From CAIYUC01 sp963682005 (GTDB lineage: Bacteria > Bacteroidota > Bacteroidia > Bacteroidales > FEN-979), in the NCBI GenBank assembly GCA_963682005.1, contig OY820914.1, positions 1,364,001-1,428,000 on the forward strand: a stretch of 64,000 nt of DNA, given 5' to 3'. A program made the translations under genes and the position numbers. Below the pieces are notes generated by a model. The model saw only the letters and a list, made by a program, of their open reading frames with translations. It was not told the DNA's origin and ran no database searches. Every line of letters starts with the position of its first letter. Positions within the stretch are counted from its first letter, which is position 1. Of the stretch, positions 8,298 through 17,777 are shown piece by piece.

Positions 8298-9869
8298 ATG
8301 AATACACGCTGTTTTTTTTCCATTTCACGCATCTTACTGATATTGAATTTTTCATTTTTCATTTTTCATTTTTCATTTGCCCAGGATAGCACTAAAATCA
8401 ACGGATATCAACGGTTCTATTATCCCAATAAGGTAGTCTCCAGCGAAGGAACCATGGTAAACGGGAAGCCCGACGGTTACTGGAGATCCTATTACGAGAA
8501 CGGTAAGTTGAAATCGGAAGGCAACCGGAAGAACTTTGAGCTCGACAGCACCTGGAAATTTTACAATGATAAAGAAAAGCTGATACTGGAAGTCACGTAC
8601 AGGAACGGAAAGAAGAATGGGATGAAAACGTCTTACCTTGATAAGGAAACGATCAGGGAAACATTTAAAAACGATGTCAAGGAAGGATATACAAGGATTT
8701 ATTACCCATCCGGGAAAATTAAACTGGAGATACCCTTCCTGAATGGAATGGAACAGGGATTTGCCAAAGAATATTCTGAAGAGGGAGATATTATCACACT
8801 GATCGAGTACAAGCGGGGGTTTGTCATCGACAGGCTTAAGATCAACCGGAAAGACAAGAACAACTGGAAACAGGGTCGCTGGTTTACATTTTATCCTGCC
8901 GGCAGCATTAAACTGGAAGGAACCTATGTTGATGATAAGAAAAACGGGTATTTCAAAGAATATTCGGAAACCGGCGACCTGCTGAGTGTTTCCAAGTATG
9001 TGAATGATGTCAGGCAGGAACAGGCTGAAGAGATCACTAAACTCACAGTTTTGAATGAGTATTATCCCGACGGGAAGATAAAGATCAGCGGAACTTACAG
9101 GAATGATGTACCGGAAGGAATCCGGAGGGAATACAACGAGGAAGGACAGGTCGTTAAATCATTCATTTTCAGGAATGGGATCATGACAGGCGAGGGGATC
9201 ATCCTTGAAGATGGCAGCAGGGACGGACACTGGAAAGAATATTACGAGGACGGATCATTGAGGTCCGAAGGTGATTATAAGACCGGAAAACCGGTCGGGG
9301 CCTGGAAATATTATTACCAGGACGGGAAGATCGAGCAGGAAGGAAAATATACGGCTTCAGGGAAACTGACCGGCACCTGGAAATGGTTTCACAGGAACGG
9401 GCAGGAATTGTTGGAAGAGGATTATTTGAACGGGCAAAAAGACGGTCCGCATACGGAATATGACGAGAATGGAAAAGTTGTTGAAGAAGGCGAATATGTG
9501 AACGATCTTGAGAATGGGTCCTGGTTTTCGATCGAAGGCGATTACCTGGAAAGGGGCATCTACCGTGACGGGCTCAAGAATGGACTGTGGAAATCCTACT
9601 ATTTATTTGTTTCCGGGAATAAGGCGGATAGTGTTTTACAATTCTCAGGCAGTTTCATCGATGACAATCCCGACGGAAAGCATTACTATTACTGGGATAA
9701 TGGAAAATTGAAGGATGAAGGACTTTACATCATGGGTAAGAAGGAAGGCGACTGGGTGAAGTACAATTATGACGGAACGCCTTTTCTGATCATCACCTAC
9801 CGGAACGGAACAGAGATAAGGTATGACGGGGTGAAGATCAAGCCGCCGTTTGAGCCGGAGAGCAATTGA
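8298..9869 (+). CDS. Secreted MORN/YwqK-repeat protein
   Basis: A 523-residue protein from the ATG at 8298; a GTG at 8292 would add two residues. A signal peptide ends near SFAQD. The rest is a run of about 18 MORN-like beta-hairpins of about 23 residues with the pattern GxxxGxWxxYYxxGxLxxEGxY, for example WRSYYENGKLKSEGN and WKYYYQDGKIEQEG. Annotation pipelines call such proteins YwqK-family antitoxins, but here no toxin is nearby and the protein is secreted, so a structural or binding role at the envelope is more likely. Its signal sequence is encoded by repeated TTTTTCAT units (8342-8383). Confidence 0.8.
   Translation: MNTRCFFSISRILLILNFSFFIFHFSFAQDSTKINGYQRFYYPNKVVSSEGTMVNGKPDGYWRSYYENGKLKSEGNRKNFELDSTWKFYNDKEKLILEVTYRNGKKNGMKTSYLDKETIRETFKNDVKEGYTRIYYPSGKIKLEIPFLNGMEQGFAKEYSEEGDIITLIEYKRGFVIDRLKINRKDKNNWKQGRWFTFYPAGSIKLEGTYVDDKKNGYFKEYSETGDLLSVSKYVNDVRQEQAEEITKLTVLNEYYPDGKIKISGTYRNDVPEGIRREYNEEGQVVKSFIFRNGIMTGEGIILEDGSRDGHWKEYYEDGSLRSEGDYKTGKPVGAWKYYYQDGKIEQEGKYTASGKLTGTWKWFHRNGQELLEEDYLNGQKDGPHTEYDENGKVVEEGEYVNDLENGSWFSIEGDYLERGIYRDGLKNGLWKSYYLFVSGNKADSVLQFSGSFIDDNPDGKHYYYWDNGKLKDEGLYIMGKKEGDWVKYNYDGTPFLIITYRNGTEIRYDGVKIKPPFEPESN
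8342..8383 (+). repeat. TTTTTCAT octamer repeats encoding a signal peptide
   Basis: Four to five near-identical units of about 8 bases (TTTTTCAT) encode the hydrophobic core NFSFFIFHFSF of the MORN protein. The complementary unit ATGAAAAA recurs at 20630-20656 between genes and at 36437-36476 in the signal peptide of the DUF3108 protein. Confidence 0.7.
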
Positions 9870-9913
9870 TAATGGAACTTTTTAACTTGGTTGGATAGGA
9901 ATATTCAGTTAAA

Positions 9914-9978
9914 CGTACCCACCCCGACCTTCGGTCTTCCCCTCCCTACCAGTAGGGAGGGGAAGAGAGGGGTGGGTA
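9914..9978. repeat. Palindromic repeat B, copy 1
   Basis: Nested palindrome: outer arms TACCCACCCC / GGGGTGGGTA, a GACCTTCGGTC mini-hairpin next to the left arm, and an inner CCCCTCCCTAC / GTAGGGAGGGG hairpin. It lies 44 bases after the MORN gene stop. The same element occurs at 11703-11766 and 52723-52785, and in interrupted form at 35343-35514, 48692-48862 and 54181-54348. Confidence 0.85.
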
Positions 9979-10055
9979 AAAAAGAACTTTATTTCCAAAC
10001 CCTGAAAAGAGTCTTTTATCTAAGGGGATGAGTTTTATATATTTAAAGAAATTAT

Positions 10056-11696
10056 ATGAGAAATGCCAATAAACCATCCACAAGGGGTGAACAACGGAAG
10101 AAAACCGAGAAAAGGCTGCGGATAAGGCCCGCTGAACCGCGTGAAAGCCGTGACGAAAAGCCCGTTCGCCCGGAACGGGATGAGGAGAAACCTGCAAGAA
10201 GAACGGGCCGTCCTGTTAGGAGGGAATCCCTCCCTGAGAAAGACTGGAAGAAAGAACGTCCGGTAAAAGCCCGTGATACGGATAAACCGCAAAGGGAATA
10301 CAGGAAGGACAAGCCTGAGCGATCAGGGAGGCCGGAAAAACCTGCAAAACCGTGGGACAAGGATAAACCGGAAAGAGAATACAAAAGGGAAAGGCCGGAA
10401 CGAGGATCAAGGACGGAAAAACCAGAAGCAAGAGGGAATCGGGAACGGCCAGAAAAACCCTGGGATAAGGATAAACCGGAAAGAGAATACAAAAGGGAAA
10501 GGCCGGAACGAGGATCAAGGACGGAAAAACCAGACGCAAGAGGGAATCGGGAACGGCCAGAAAAACCCTGGGATAAGGATAAACCGGAAAGAGAATACAA
10601 AAGGGAAAGGCCGGAACGAGGATCAAGGACGGAAAAACCAGACGCAAGAGGGAATCGGGAACGGCCAGAAAAACCCTGGGATAAGGATAAACCGGAAAGA
10701 GAATATAAAAGGGAAAGACCGGCAAGAGACGCAAACAAGGACAAACCTGAAGTAAGAGGGTATCGGGAACATCCGGAAAAACCCTGGGACAAGGATAAAC
10801 CTGAAAGAGAATACAAAAGAGAAAGGCCGGAGAGGGAATCAAAAACAGAGAAACCGGAAAGAAGTTGGAAGAAAGAACGGCCGGAAGGTGATGAGCCGGT
10901 TAAGAGGTATACCGGGGAAAGAAGGGCATACAGAAGGCCTGAGCGGGAACTGAAGCCCGGGAAGGAACTGATCGAAAAAGAATATACGGTCAGGTTGAAC
11001 AAATACATCGCCGATGCCGGCATCTGTTCCCGGAGGGAAGCTGACAAGCTAATCGAGGCCGGGGCTGTGAGTGTGAACGGGATTGTTGTGAAGGAACTTG
11101 GAACCAAAGTCACGCTCAGCGACAGGGTCCAGTTCGGTGATCAGACCTTGTCGAAGGAAAAACTACGGTATGTGCTGCTCAATAAGCCCAAAGGGTATAT
11201 TACATCAGTTGAAGATCCGCATCATGAAAAGACGGTGATGAGCCTTGTGGCCAAAGCCTGTAAGGAACGGATCTATCCTGTCGGCCGCCTTGACCGCAAT
11301 ACCACCGGTGTATTGCTTTTGACGAATGACGGTCAGATCACCAAAAAATTGTCGCATCCGCGATACGGGATCCGGAAGATATATCATGTGGTGCTGGATA
11401 AATCGCTCACCAAAACGATTCTGATGGAGATCAGGGACGGGATCGTGCTTGATGACGGCCCGATCAAGGTGGATGTGATTGAATATGCCGGGAACGGAGA
11501 TGATAAAAAAGAGATAGGAGTAGAGCTTCATTCCGGGAAAAACCGCATCGTGCGCAGGATATTCGAGAAGTACGGGTATAATGTTGTCAAGCTCGACCGC
11601 GTCGTTTTTGCCGGTCTGACCAAGAAGAACCTTCCCCGCGGGCACTGGCGCTTCCTGGAAGAAAAAGAAGTGAATATGCTCAAGATGCTGAGTTGA
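10056..11696 (+). CDS. RsuA/RluB-family pseudouridine synthase with repetitive charged N-terminus
   Basis: A 546-residue protein. The first ~300 residues are almost entirely Arg, Lys, Glu, Pro and Asp and include five 36-residue repeats starting KPWDKDKPEREYKRERPE (from about residue 102). An S4 RNA-binding domain follows (LNKYIADAGICSRREADKLI, about 311-360), then the catalytic domain with YVLLNKPKGY and the aspartate in VGRLDRNTTGVLLLTNDG. It converts uridine to pseudouridine in 23S or 16S rRNA; RluB-like is most probable, but the exact site cannot be read. Disordered charged N-termini are known in Bacteroidota members of this family. The tandem repeat structure here points to recent expansion. 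Confidence 0.88.
   Translation: MRNANKPSTRGEQRKKTEKRLRIRPAEPRESRDEKPVRPERDEEKPARRTGRPVRRESLPEKDWKKERPVKARDTDKPQREYRKDKPERSGRPEKPAKPWDKDKPEREYKRERPERGSRTEKPEARGNRERPEKPWDKDKPEREYKRERPERGSRTEKPDARGNRERPEKPWDKDKPEREYKRERPERGSRTEKPDARGNRERPEKPWDKDKPEREYKRERPARDANKDKPEVRGYREHPEKPWDKDKPEREYKRERPERESKTEKPERSWKKERPEGDEPVKRYTGERRAYRRPERELKPGKELIEKEYTVRLNKYIADAGICSRREADKLIEAGAVSVNGIVVKELGTKVTLSDRVQFGDQTLSKEKLRYVLLNKPKGYITSVEDPHHEKTVMSLVAKACKERIYPVGRLDRNTTGVLLLTNDGQITKKLSHPRYGIRKIYHVVLDKSLTKTILMEIRDGIVLDDGPIKVDVIEYAGNGDDKKEIGVELHSGKNRIVRRIFEKYGYNVVKLDRVVFAGLTKKNLPRGHWRFLEEKEVNMLKMLS
10361..10900 (+). repeat. 108-bp in-frame tandem repeat, about five copies
   Basis: The sequence GGATAAACCGGAAAGAGAAT or a close variant recurs at 10361, 10469, 10577, 10685 and 10793, exactly 108 bases (36 codons) apart. 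Copies two and three are identical over their full length and copy one differs by a single base. Copies four and five have diverged in their second half. This is a coding minisatellite, not a CRISPR array: there are no unique spacers. Confidence 0.95.
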
Positions 11697-11702
11697 AAAT
11701 AA

Positions 11703-11766
11703 CGTACCCACCCCGACCTTCGGTCTTCCCCTCCCTACCAGTAGGGAGGGGATAAAGGGATGGGTA
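11703..11766. repeat. Palindromic repeat B, copy 2
   Basis: Same nested palindrome as at 9914-9978, starting 6 bases after the stop of the pseudouridine synthase gene. The right arm is slightly worn (GGGATGGGTA). Its place right behind a stop suggests it could end or protect the transcript. Confidence 0.85.
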
Positions 11767-11794
11767 AATACAAGACATAATCAAAACAGATCAT

Positions 11795-13759
11795 ATGATT
11801 AAACTCATTTCATTACTAAGTTCATTACTGATCACCACCCAGGCATTTGCCGCAGATCCCAACAAGGATCTGATCAAGGCAGCGGGTGATGCAACGACCT
11901 ACCCGAATGACAACCTTGTTGTTGTTTATGACAGCACACGCGTTGACATGCAGGAGTCGGGACTTACCTATGTTGTCACACATACACTGACCAAAGCGCT
12001 CAATTACAAAGGTGCGCTGGAACTGAGTGTCGTAAAATTCGGATATGATCCGTTGTCAGCATATACGGAAATCAGGAAAGTAACTGTCTACAGGAAAGAC
12101 GGGACGGTTAGTTCGCTGGATGTTAAGAAAGTGCTTGATTACCCAGCCCCGGCACGGGCCATTTACTGGGGAGCACGTGAAATTATGCTGGAAGTCGGAC
12201 GGCTTGACCCGGGTGATGCCATCGAAGTCATCCAGTTCAAAAAAGGATTCACCTATGCATTGCTTGGAAACCCTGGCGATGAAGATGACCGGTACATCCC
12301 GCCAATGAAGGGTCATTTTTACGACATCGTGGAATTCTGGAGCAGCAACCCTGTAAAATCAAAGGTTTACCAGGTTATGATCCCAAAGGATAAGGAGCTT
12401 CAGTATGAATTCTACAATGGTGAGGTTCAGTCATCCTGTTTACCCGACGGAGGAAAAAAATTACTGACGTTTTCGAAAAAGGACATTCTTCCCCTGAAGA
12501 ATGAATCAAGGATGGTTTCCCTATCGGATGTGTCTCCCAAATTGCTGCTGTCGACCAGTCCTGACTGGGAAATGAAATCAACCTGGTTCTATAAGGTCAA
12601 TGAAGATTTCGGAAGTTTTGACTCTACACCCGAAATAAAAAAGAAAGTGAATGAGATCCTCTCGGGGGCCAAAGATGAAAACGATTCCATTTCCAGGCTA
12701 ACCCACTGGGTCGCGGATGAGATCCGGTATTCAGGGTTGTCGATGGGTACCGGGGAAGGATTTACGCTGCACAAGGGAGCCATGACCTTTACTGACCGGT
12801 GCGGGGTTTGCAAGGACAAAGCAGGAATGCTCATCACCATGCTTCGTGCGGCGGGATTCAGATCCTACCCGGCAATGACCATGGCCGGCTCGCGGATCGA
12901 TTACATCCCTGCCGACCAGTTCAACCATTGTGTTACGGTCGTAAAGCTCAGAAACGGAAAGTACAAGCTGCTCGATCCGACCTGGGTTCCGTTCCTTCGC
13001 GAATTGTGGTCAAGTGCCGAGCAGCAGCAGCAATACCTGATGGGTGTGCCTGAAGGAGCTGACCTTGGCACAACGCCTTTATCTCCGCCGGAAAATCACT
13101 ACATCCGGATAAACGGGAATTCAGAACTCGCCAAAGACGGAACACTGACCGGAACAGTAAGCATTACAGCCGAGGGACAATCAGATGCATCAGTCAGAGG
13201 TCTGTTCAAATACTCGAACAAAACCCAGTGGAACCAGAATGTCGAAAAAGAATTGCTGAAGATCAGCCCGCTCGCGGTAGTGACAAAGATCGACTATCCG
13301 CCGGATCCGATCGATTACAAAGCGGGGCCGATCCTTATAAAGGTAGAATTCACAATTCCTGACTACGGAATGAAATCCGGTAATACAATCATGTTCACGC
13401 CAATCGTAGCCGCCGGCATTTTCAAAGCATTCCAGCCACAACTTGCCTTTGAAACAAGTCTGAAAGAGCGGAAATATCCGTTCAGGGACCGTTGCAGCAG
13501 GCTGGTCGAGCTCACGGAAACGATCCGTTTACCGGAGGTCAAACAGATGATATATCTCCCGGAAAAGCAGGAAAAACCAGGCAGTGTTTGCTCATTTTCC
13601 GGAGGATATGAACTGAAGGGAAATATCCTGACATTGAAAGAAAAGATCATCCTTGGAAAACGGATCTATGATGCGAAAGACTGGCCGGAATTCCGGGATG
13701 CTGTCAGCGCCCAGAATTCATTTATCGACGGGCACATCATTTTCCAGGTCCAGAACTAA
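11795..13759 (+). CDS. Secreted DUF3857/transglutaminase-like protein, triad intact
   Basis: A 654-residue protein with a signal peptide (MIKLISLLSSLLITTQAFAA). A DUF3857 domain fills roughly residues 30-220 (YVVTHTLTKALNYKGALEL). A transglutaminase-like core follows at about 285-400 with all three catalytic residues in place: Cys in DRCGVCKDKAGM (about 334-345), His in FNHCVTV (about 376) and Asp in KLLDPTW (about 391). The C-terminal ~250 residues are beta-rich. DUF3857 proteins of Bacteroidota are periplasmic or surface-exposed; their substrate is unknown. A second DUF3857 protein with a decayed core starts 27 bases downstream. Confidence 0.85.
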   Translation: MIKLISLLSSLLITTQAFAADPNKDLIKAAGDATTYPNDNLVVVYDSTRVDMQESGLTYVVTHTLTKALNYKGALELSVVKFGYDPLSAYTEIRKVTVYRKDGTVSSLDVKKVLDYPAPARAIYWGAREIMLEVGRLDPGDAIEVIQFKKGFTYALLGNPGDEDDRYIPPMKGHFYDIVEFWSSNPVKSKVYQVMIPKDKELQYEFYNGEVQSSCLPDGGKKLLTFSKKDILPLKNESRMVSLSDVSPKLLLSTSPDWEMKSTWFYKVNEDFGSFDSTPEIKKKVNEILSGAKDENDSISRLTHWVADEIRYSGLSMGTGEGFTLHKGAMTFTDRCGVCKDKAGMLITMLRAAGFRSYPAMTMAGSRIDYIPADQFNHCVTVVKLRNGKYKLLDPTWVPFLRELWSSAEQQQQYLMGVPEGADLGTTPLSPPENHYIRINGNSELAKDGTLTGTVSITAEGQSDASVRGLFKYSNKTQWNQNVEKELLKISPLAVVTKIDYPPDPIDYKAGPILIKVEFTIPDYGMKSGNTIMFTPIVAAGIFKAFQPQLAFETSLKERKYPFRDRCSRLVELTETIRLPEVKQMIYLPEKQEKPGSVCSFSGGYELKGNILTLKEKIILGKRIYDAKDWPEFRDAVSAQNSFIDGHIIFQVQN

Positions 13760-13786
13760 TCAAATGAACTTAAACTCGTAACAACC

Positions 13787-15643
13787 ATGAACGAATATAC
13801 CTTCCAGTTTCGATCTTCCATTATCAATCTTCTGTTATCTTTCCTTTGTCTCCTGTCTATAACTTCCTATTCCCAGGATGAAAATTACGATGCCGTTTAC
13901 CTCCGGCTGACAAAGGAATACACATTGAATCCTGACGGAAGCCAGGAGTTCAGGTATATAAAGCAGCTGAAACTCCAGACTTACCGGTCATTCCACAATC
14001 TTTACGGAGAAACGTTCGTGGTCTATAACCCCGATTTCCAGTCGCTGAAAATCAATGAATCTTCCACGGTCATGGCCAATGGCGTAAAGATCATCGCCCC
14101 GAAAAATTCATTCAATGAAGTTCTTCCTTCGATGGCAGCCAATGCACCGGTTTTTAACAAACTCAGGGAAATGGTGATCACGCATACGGCCACAGAACGG
14201 AATGCTTTGGTGAACCTTGATTATACGATCCATTCAAAGCCCGGATTGATCCCGGTCCTGATGGGAAACGAACTGCTTGCGGAAAATGAGCCAATAAAAG
14301 AATTGACAGTGGTCGTGAAAATCCCTTCCATGATAAAACTGAATTATAAGATACTCAATACTGACCAGGTCCCGGTTGTGACGAATGACGGACAATTCAG
14401 CGTTTATACCTGGAAATTCCTGAATGTACCAGCGATATCACAGGAAGAGCTCCAGCGGCCGGCCAATGATCTTTATCCGCGCCTGATCTTCAGCACCGAC
14501 CGTGACAGGAAACTGCTTTATTCCACAATCATGGTGCAGCCGACTGCATCATTTGTACCGGATGAAGAGATGAAAAAAGCGGTGAATGCGGTCCTTTCCG
14601 AGCAGAAAGATCAGATGGATATCGTGCTGAAGTTGCAGGAGAAAGTGGTCAATGAATTCCGCCTGTGGCCGATCCCGATGAAATACTGCGGCTTTGTTTT
14701 ACGGCCGGCGGCGGAGACCTGGCACAGCAACGGCGGGATCATGGCGGAAAAAGCAATCCTGCTTATCGCTCTTCTGAAAGAAGCCGGCATCCCGTCTTTT
14801 CCGGTTTACGTGGTGCGGAATTCATTATTTGATGAAAATCTCGGAACGTTGCTCGACATCGAAGACGTCATCGTGAAAACCGATCTGAAAGAATCGGGTC
14901 CGGTTTATCTTTCCGTCACCACATTGAATCCGCAGAACCTCAAATATACTTATCCTGACAGGGTTTTCATTGAAATGAATGCCGAAAACAAACCTGAATT
15001 CCGGAAAACCGAAGTTTATAAAAACAAGATCATTCTGAACGGAATATTTGAATTTTACGAAAAGAAGCAGTTGAAAGGCGATTTGTCGGCCGGTGTATTC
15101 AACGGAACCAATCCATGGCTGCAACTGCAACGGGATAAAAGCAAGGCCAAATCGATTTTTGGCGGTGGCATCGCCTCCGGTGACCTGAAGGAGCAAAAGA
15201 TCGCCACGATCGGCCAGGAGGAATCGGTTGTAGCATACTCTGTGCAGAAGGAGAAGCCATTCCACCAGGATTCCCTGCTCTCCATCCTGGTACTTCCGCT
15301 GGCGTCGAACGGCATCGAAAGCCTGGGGATTCACTTGCTTCCGGCGAAGCGTGAAACGCCGCTGGAAATCAATTCCGGGATCGAGGAGAAATACGATTTC
15401 AGTGTGGCTGTACCTGAAGGGATGCTGCTCTTCTCTCCGGAAACCAAAAAGGAAGTCAGTAATTCAGCCGGAACGTTCAGCTATGAATTAAAAAATGAAG
15501 GTAAAAAGCTTCGGATAAAAAGAAGCATTGTCCTGGAGAAAAAGCTGATCCGGCCGGAGGAATACGGTGAATTCAAAGCGCTGATGGATCTGTGGAATTT
15601 TGAGCGTTACCGCGAAGTGGTATTTGTTAAAGACATCAAATAA
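13787..15643 (+). CDS. Secreted DUF3857 protein with degenerate transglutaminase-like core
   Basis: A 618-residue paralogue of the preceding protein, with a signal peptide ending near TSYSQDEN. The DUF3857 part is clear (RLTKEYTLNPDGSQEFRYIKQLKL). Where the enzyme should have Cys in GVCxDKA there is NSNGGIMAEKAILLIALLKEAGIPSFP (about 312-335): the scaffold helix is kept, the nucleophile is lost, and the following His and Asp positions are not recognisable (DVIVKTD, LSVTTLNP). It therefore probably binds rather than catalyses. Adjacent tandem arrangement suggests the two proteins work together. Confidence 0.8.
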   Translation: MNEYTFQFRSSIINLLLSFLCLLSITSYSQDENYDAVYLRLTKEYTLNPDGSQEFRYIKQLKLQTYRSFHNLYGETFVVYNPDFQSLKINESSTVMANGVKIIAPKNSFNEVLPSMAANAPVFNKLREMVITHTATERNALVNLDYTIHSKPGLIPVLMGNELLAENEPIKELTVVVKIPSMIKLNYKILNTDQVPVVTNDGQFSVYTWKFLNVPAISQEELQRPANDLYPRLIFSTDRDRKLLYSTIMVQPTASFVPDEEMKKAVNAVLSEQKDQMDIVLKLQEKVVNEFRLWPIPMKYCGFVLRPAAETWHSNGGIMAEKAILLIALLKEAGIPSFPVYVVRNSLFDENLGTLLDIEDVIVKTDLKESGPVYLSVTTLNPQNLKYTYPDRVFIEMNAENKPEFRKTEVYKNKIILNGIFEFYEKKQLKGDLSAGVFNGTNPWLQLQRDKSKAKSIFGGGIASGDLKEQKIATIGQEESVVAYSVQKEKPFHQDSLLSILVLPLASNGIESLGIHLLPAKRETPLEINSGIEEKYDFSVAVPEGMLLFSPETKKEVSNSAGTFSYELKNEGKKLRIKRSIVLEKKLIRPEEYGEFKALMDLWNFERYREVVFVKDIK

Positions 15644-15692
15644 AGGAAATAACTCTGTGTACTTCGTGCCTTCTTTGTGTTCTCCGTACAAA

Positions 15693-17660
15693 TCATTTGA
15701 TGATGGTTCGGCCTAATTCGCCGGATTGGATCTTTTTCCGGAGACCTTCAAATTTTATCTGTTGACTGAGGCAGAAAAAGATCTCCTCGATCGCTTCTTT
15801 ATTTCCCTGGATTTCCTTCAGCTTCTTCGCGTTATCCAGGATCATTTTTTCGATCTTCTTTGCTTTAAAGGTCAGCAGGGCCCGTGTGATCCGCTCTTTC
15901 AGCTTTTCGGTTTCAAGATCGACGAATATATTGTTCTTTTCCCAGTGACCGCTCAGTTCGTATGGCTTCATCCCGAGATCGATGGCAAATGTCGCGATCT
16001 CAATATCCGGATGATGGTAATAGTGGTCCTTATCGGGGATCTTTTCCTGTTCCAGTGCTGCATGGACCTCGTCGAAGATCTTTAGGCAGATCTTGTTTTC
16101 AAATACGATCTCATCTGCCAACAGGTCATTCACAATGAAATCTGCCACCCTGATGCTTACATCAACAGGTTCATTATCTTCATTCGTTTTCCTGAAAAGG
16201 ATGTTATCATTGCCGTACAGCAGGAGCAGGCGGACAACCTCCTTCTCCTGGCATTCGCTTGATTCGGGGTCATATTCAAACTGTGAAGGTGCTGCCGGCT
16301 CTGTCAGATCGATATCCGGTTCCTCTTTTATCCCGGCCTCCTGTGTTTTTTGGGTAAGCTTTTTCCGCAGCAGCTTATTGATTTCTGTCAGGAGGGTTTG
16401 TTCAGATACGGAAAGGATCCCGGAACACTCTTTCAGGTACAATGACCTTGAAATTGCATCAGGGATCAGAGAAATCGTATTAACAATCTCCTTGATCAAT
16501 CCTGCTTTTTTGATCGGGTCTCCGGCCGTTTCTTCAAGGAGGAGACGTGTTTTGAACAGGATGAAATTGACGGAGGCTTTGGCGATGAATGCTTCCACGT
16601 CGGCGGACCTGTTCTTGCGGGCAAATGAATCCGGATCTTCGCCGTCGGGAAACAGGACGATCTTCACATTCATCCCCTGCTCGACGATCATGTCGATGCC
16701 GCGCATGGAGGCTTTGATCCCGGCGGGATCACCATCGTACAGGATCGTAATGTTCGACGTATAGCGCTGGATGAGCCGGATCTGTTCAATGGTCAGAGAT
16801 GTTCCGGAGGAGGCGACCACATTCTCGATGCCGGCCTGGTGCAGGGAGATCACGTCGGTATAGCCTTCCACGAGGAAACAGGCGTCTTTCGAGATGATCG
16901 CCGACTTTGCAAAATAGATCCCGTACAGGGATTTGCTCTTATTGTAGATCTCCGACTCGGGGGAGTTGATGTATTTTGCCAGGTGCTTGTCGCTGGTCAG
17001 GATCCTGCCTCCAAAGCCGATGATCCTGCCGGAAGCGCTGTGGATCGGGAACATCACCCGTCCGCGGAACCGGTCGGTGACCCGGTCATCTTTCTGGATA
17101 CCGAGTCCGGTTTTTGCCAGGTATTCCGCCTTATATCCGTTAGCCTGGGCATAATCTGCAAAATCCCCCCATTTTTCCAGGCTGTAGCCAAGCTGGAATT
17201 TCTTTATCGTATCCTCCCGGAAATCTCTTTCCTTGAAGTATGCCAGTCCGATGGCCTTTCCTTCTTCCTTATTGAAAAGCGTTTCCGAGAAATATTTTTG
17301 TGCAAAGGCATTGAGATTGAAAAGACTTTCTTTTTCATTCTGCTCCTGGATCTTCTCCGGTGTCTGCTCTTCTTCTTCGATCTCGATATTGTACCTTTTC
17401 GCCAGGTGACGCAGTGCTTCGGGGTATGTGAAATGCTCGTGTTCCATAAGGAAATTAACAGCATTCCCGGCTTTCCCGCAACCGAAACATTTATAAATGC
17501 CTTTGGCCGGGGAAACGGTGAACGAAGGTGTTTTTTCCGTATGGAACGGACAGAGGCCGATGAGATTCGTACCCCGGCGCTTCAGCAGCACAAAATCACC
17601 GACTACTTCTTCTATCCGGCTGGCAGACAGTATATTTCCTATGGTATCATGCGGGATCAA
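15693..17660 (-). CDS. dnaG: DNA primase
   Basis: A 655-residue primase that makes RNA primers at the replication fork. The N-terminal zinc finger has CPFHTEKTPSF and CFGCGKAGNAV (about 38-66). The catalytic core carries GFGGR and the TOPRIM motifs CFLVEGYTDVISLHQAG and LYDGDPAGIKASMRG. A DnaB-binding C-terminal region follows. The start is TTG at 17660: the family N-terminus (MIPxxTIxxILxxxxIEEVVGDFV) begins exactly there and no ATG precedes it in frame. A strong promoter lies 36 bases upstream. The linker around residues 430-470 is rich in Glu and Pro. Confidence 0.96.
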   Translation of the reverse strand: MIPHDTIGNILSASRIEEVVGDFVLLKRRGTNLIGLCPFHTEKTPSFTVSPAKGIYKCFGCGKAGNAVNFLMEHEHFTYPEALRHLAKRYNIEIEEEEQTPEKIQEQNEKESLFNLNAFAQKYFSETLFNKEEGKAIGLAYFKERDFREDTIKKFQLGYSLEKWGDFADYAQANGYKAEYLAKTGLGIQKDDRVTDRFRGRVMFPIHSASGRIIGFGGRILTSDKHLAKYINSPESEIYNKSKSLYGIYFAKSAIISKDACFLVEGYTDVISLHQAGIENVVASSGTSLTIEQIRLIQRYTSNITILYDGDPAGIKASMRGIDMIVEQGMNVKIVLFPDGEDPDSFARKNRSADVEAFIAKASVNFILFKTRLLLEETAGDPIKKAGLIKEIVNTISLIPDAISRSLYLKECSGILSVSEQTLLTEINKLLRKKLTQKTQEAGIKEEPDIDLTEPAAPSQFEYDPESSECQEKEVVRLLLLYGNDNILFRKTNEDNEPVDVSIRVADFIVNDLLADEIVFENKICLKIFDEVHAALEQEKIPDKDHYYHHPDIEIATFAIDLGMKPYELSGHWEKNNIFVDLETEKLKERITRALLTFKAKKIEKMILDNAKKLKEIQGNKEAIEEIFFCLSQQIKFEGLRKKIQSGELGRTIIK

Positions 17661-17695
17661 AAGGGCGATTATTTGTGGCTAAGGTAAGAAATTAG

Positions 17696-17725
17696 CGAAG
17701 ATAAATTTCGTAATTTTAACTCAAA
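17696..17725 (-). promoter_or_regulatory. dnaG promoter
   Basis: Reading the complement: TTTG (17725-17722), an 18-base spacer, then TATCTTCG (17703-17696), a common variant of the Bacteroidota -7 box. The transcript would begin about 30 bases before the TTG start codon. This is one of the best-formed promoters in the window. Confidence 0.65.
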
Positions 17726-17777
17726 TTTTCGACCGGGAAAGCGTTATGATCACAAGGAACCACGAAAAAATCGCAGG

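Noticed and set aside
10052..11113. Long open frame on the complement of the pseudouridine synthase gene, rich in Ser, Leu and Phe
   Set aside because: It is a shadow of the 108-bp tandem repeat: a unit divisible by three and free of stops in several frames keeps the antisense frames open. The plus-strand frame continues into S4 and catalytic domains.
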